Source: Paraspadella gotoi
Lineage: Eukaryota; Chaetognatha
NCBI GenBank assembly: GCA_051294375.1
Contig: CM119267.1
Coordinates: 14,439,694 to 14,503,693 of the forward strand
Direction: 5' to 3'
DNA: 64,000 nucleotides
This document shows, piece after piece, positions 63,646 through 64,000 of this stretch. Each line of letters begins with the position of its first letter. The stretch's first letter is position 1. The translations under genes and the position numbers were made by a program. Under the pieces are notes generated by a model. The model was given only the letters and a program-made list of their open reading frames with translations. It did no database searches and was not told where the DNA came from.

Positions 63646-64000
63646 CTAGAGATTGCCACTAGGATTGTGCTTGTTGCAACGGTTATTTAGGAGAAAAACT
63701 CGATAATAACCTTTCGATTCGTTGTGTTATGAGATTAGCAAAGAGAATTTGTCATTTGAAGACATTTGAAGACTCGAAATCCAAAGGAGTTGAAACATGT
63801 CCAATTGATTATTAAAAACTTTGTTGTAAAATTACTCGCGGAGCAACTTTTCGGTCGGCATGTCAGTCCGTCGGTCTGTCCCACTTACTTTAAAAACGCT
63901 TATCACTTGCTTATAGTTTGTTGCTCATTGTTAAAAATAAAATCTAAGCGACTAATTTTGTTTTTAAAGAAATCTGATAAACTATAAGGAATAAATGATA
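63646..64000. other. Right end, no gene seen
   Basis: 355 bp of AT-rich DNA. CAGTCCGTCGGTCTGTCCCA near 63866 resembles the CCGTCCGTCTGTCTG-type core of the palindrome-bounded repeat family. The next gene presumably starts beyond the window. Confidence 0.5.

Overview
The window is nuclear DNA from an animal with a compact genome. Coding stretches are GC-balanced and are cut by short GT-AG introns, many of 50-360 bp. Gaps and long introns are AT-rich and full of small repeats. The gene set (ZZEF1, MTMR9, ZWILCH, BCAP31, an ankyrin/SOCS-box protein, a mitochondrial amidoxime-reducing MOSC protein, PDE12, a SWEET transporter, linked C2H2 zinc-finger genes) is metazoan. No gene here fixes the phylum. 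Exon borders were placed by eye from splice signals, reading phase and recalled family sequences, without alignments or transcripts.

Layout, all on the + strand: repeat-rich left end (1-2521); guanylate kinase; V-ATPase subunit G; NFKBIL1-like; MTMR9 pseudophosphatase; TRMT6; PDE12; the very large ZZEF1 (14615-25901); ankyrin/SOCS-box protein; mitochondrial RNA polymerase; a phosphoglycerate kinase-GAPDH fusion (34564-41567); a 2.2 kb repeat-filled gap; MARC/MOSC protein; DPM3; RRP7A; SWEET; POMP; ZWILCH; eIF3k; ribosomal protein eL19; BCAP31; METTL6; and three tandem paralogous C2H2 zinc-finger genes with a shared N-terminal region I do not recognise, the third shortened at its 5' end.

Two observations stand out. 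First, one continuous reading frame over 15 exons encodes a complete PGK joined in frame to a complete GAPDH. The junction lies inside a single exon, with no stop between the halves and no start codon for the second half. These two enzymes act consecutively in glycolysis. Second, all 23 genes are on the same strand, mostly 30-350 bp apart. Most start codons lie a few to about 60 bases after an AG that could be a splice acceptor. This pattern suggests operon-like transcription with spliced-leader trans-splicing, or very widespread 5'UTR introns; transcripts would decide.

Mobile DNA sits in gaps and introns and not in exons: two solo-LTR-like elements (one inserted with a 4 bp target duplication into another repeat), two copies of a tRNA-derived SINE, fold-back/MITE families, a TA-flanked MITE in a zinc-finger gene intron, a palindrome-bounded repeat family and several microsatellites. 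Apart from their shared strand, spacing and mostly housekeeping character, neighbouring genes do not form an obvious single pathway.
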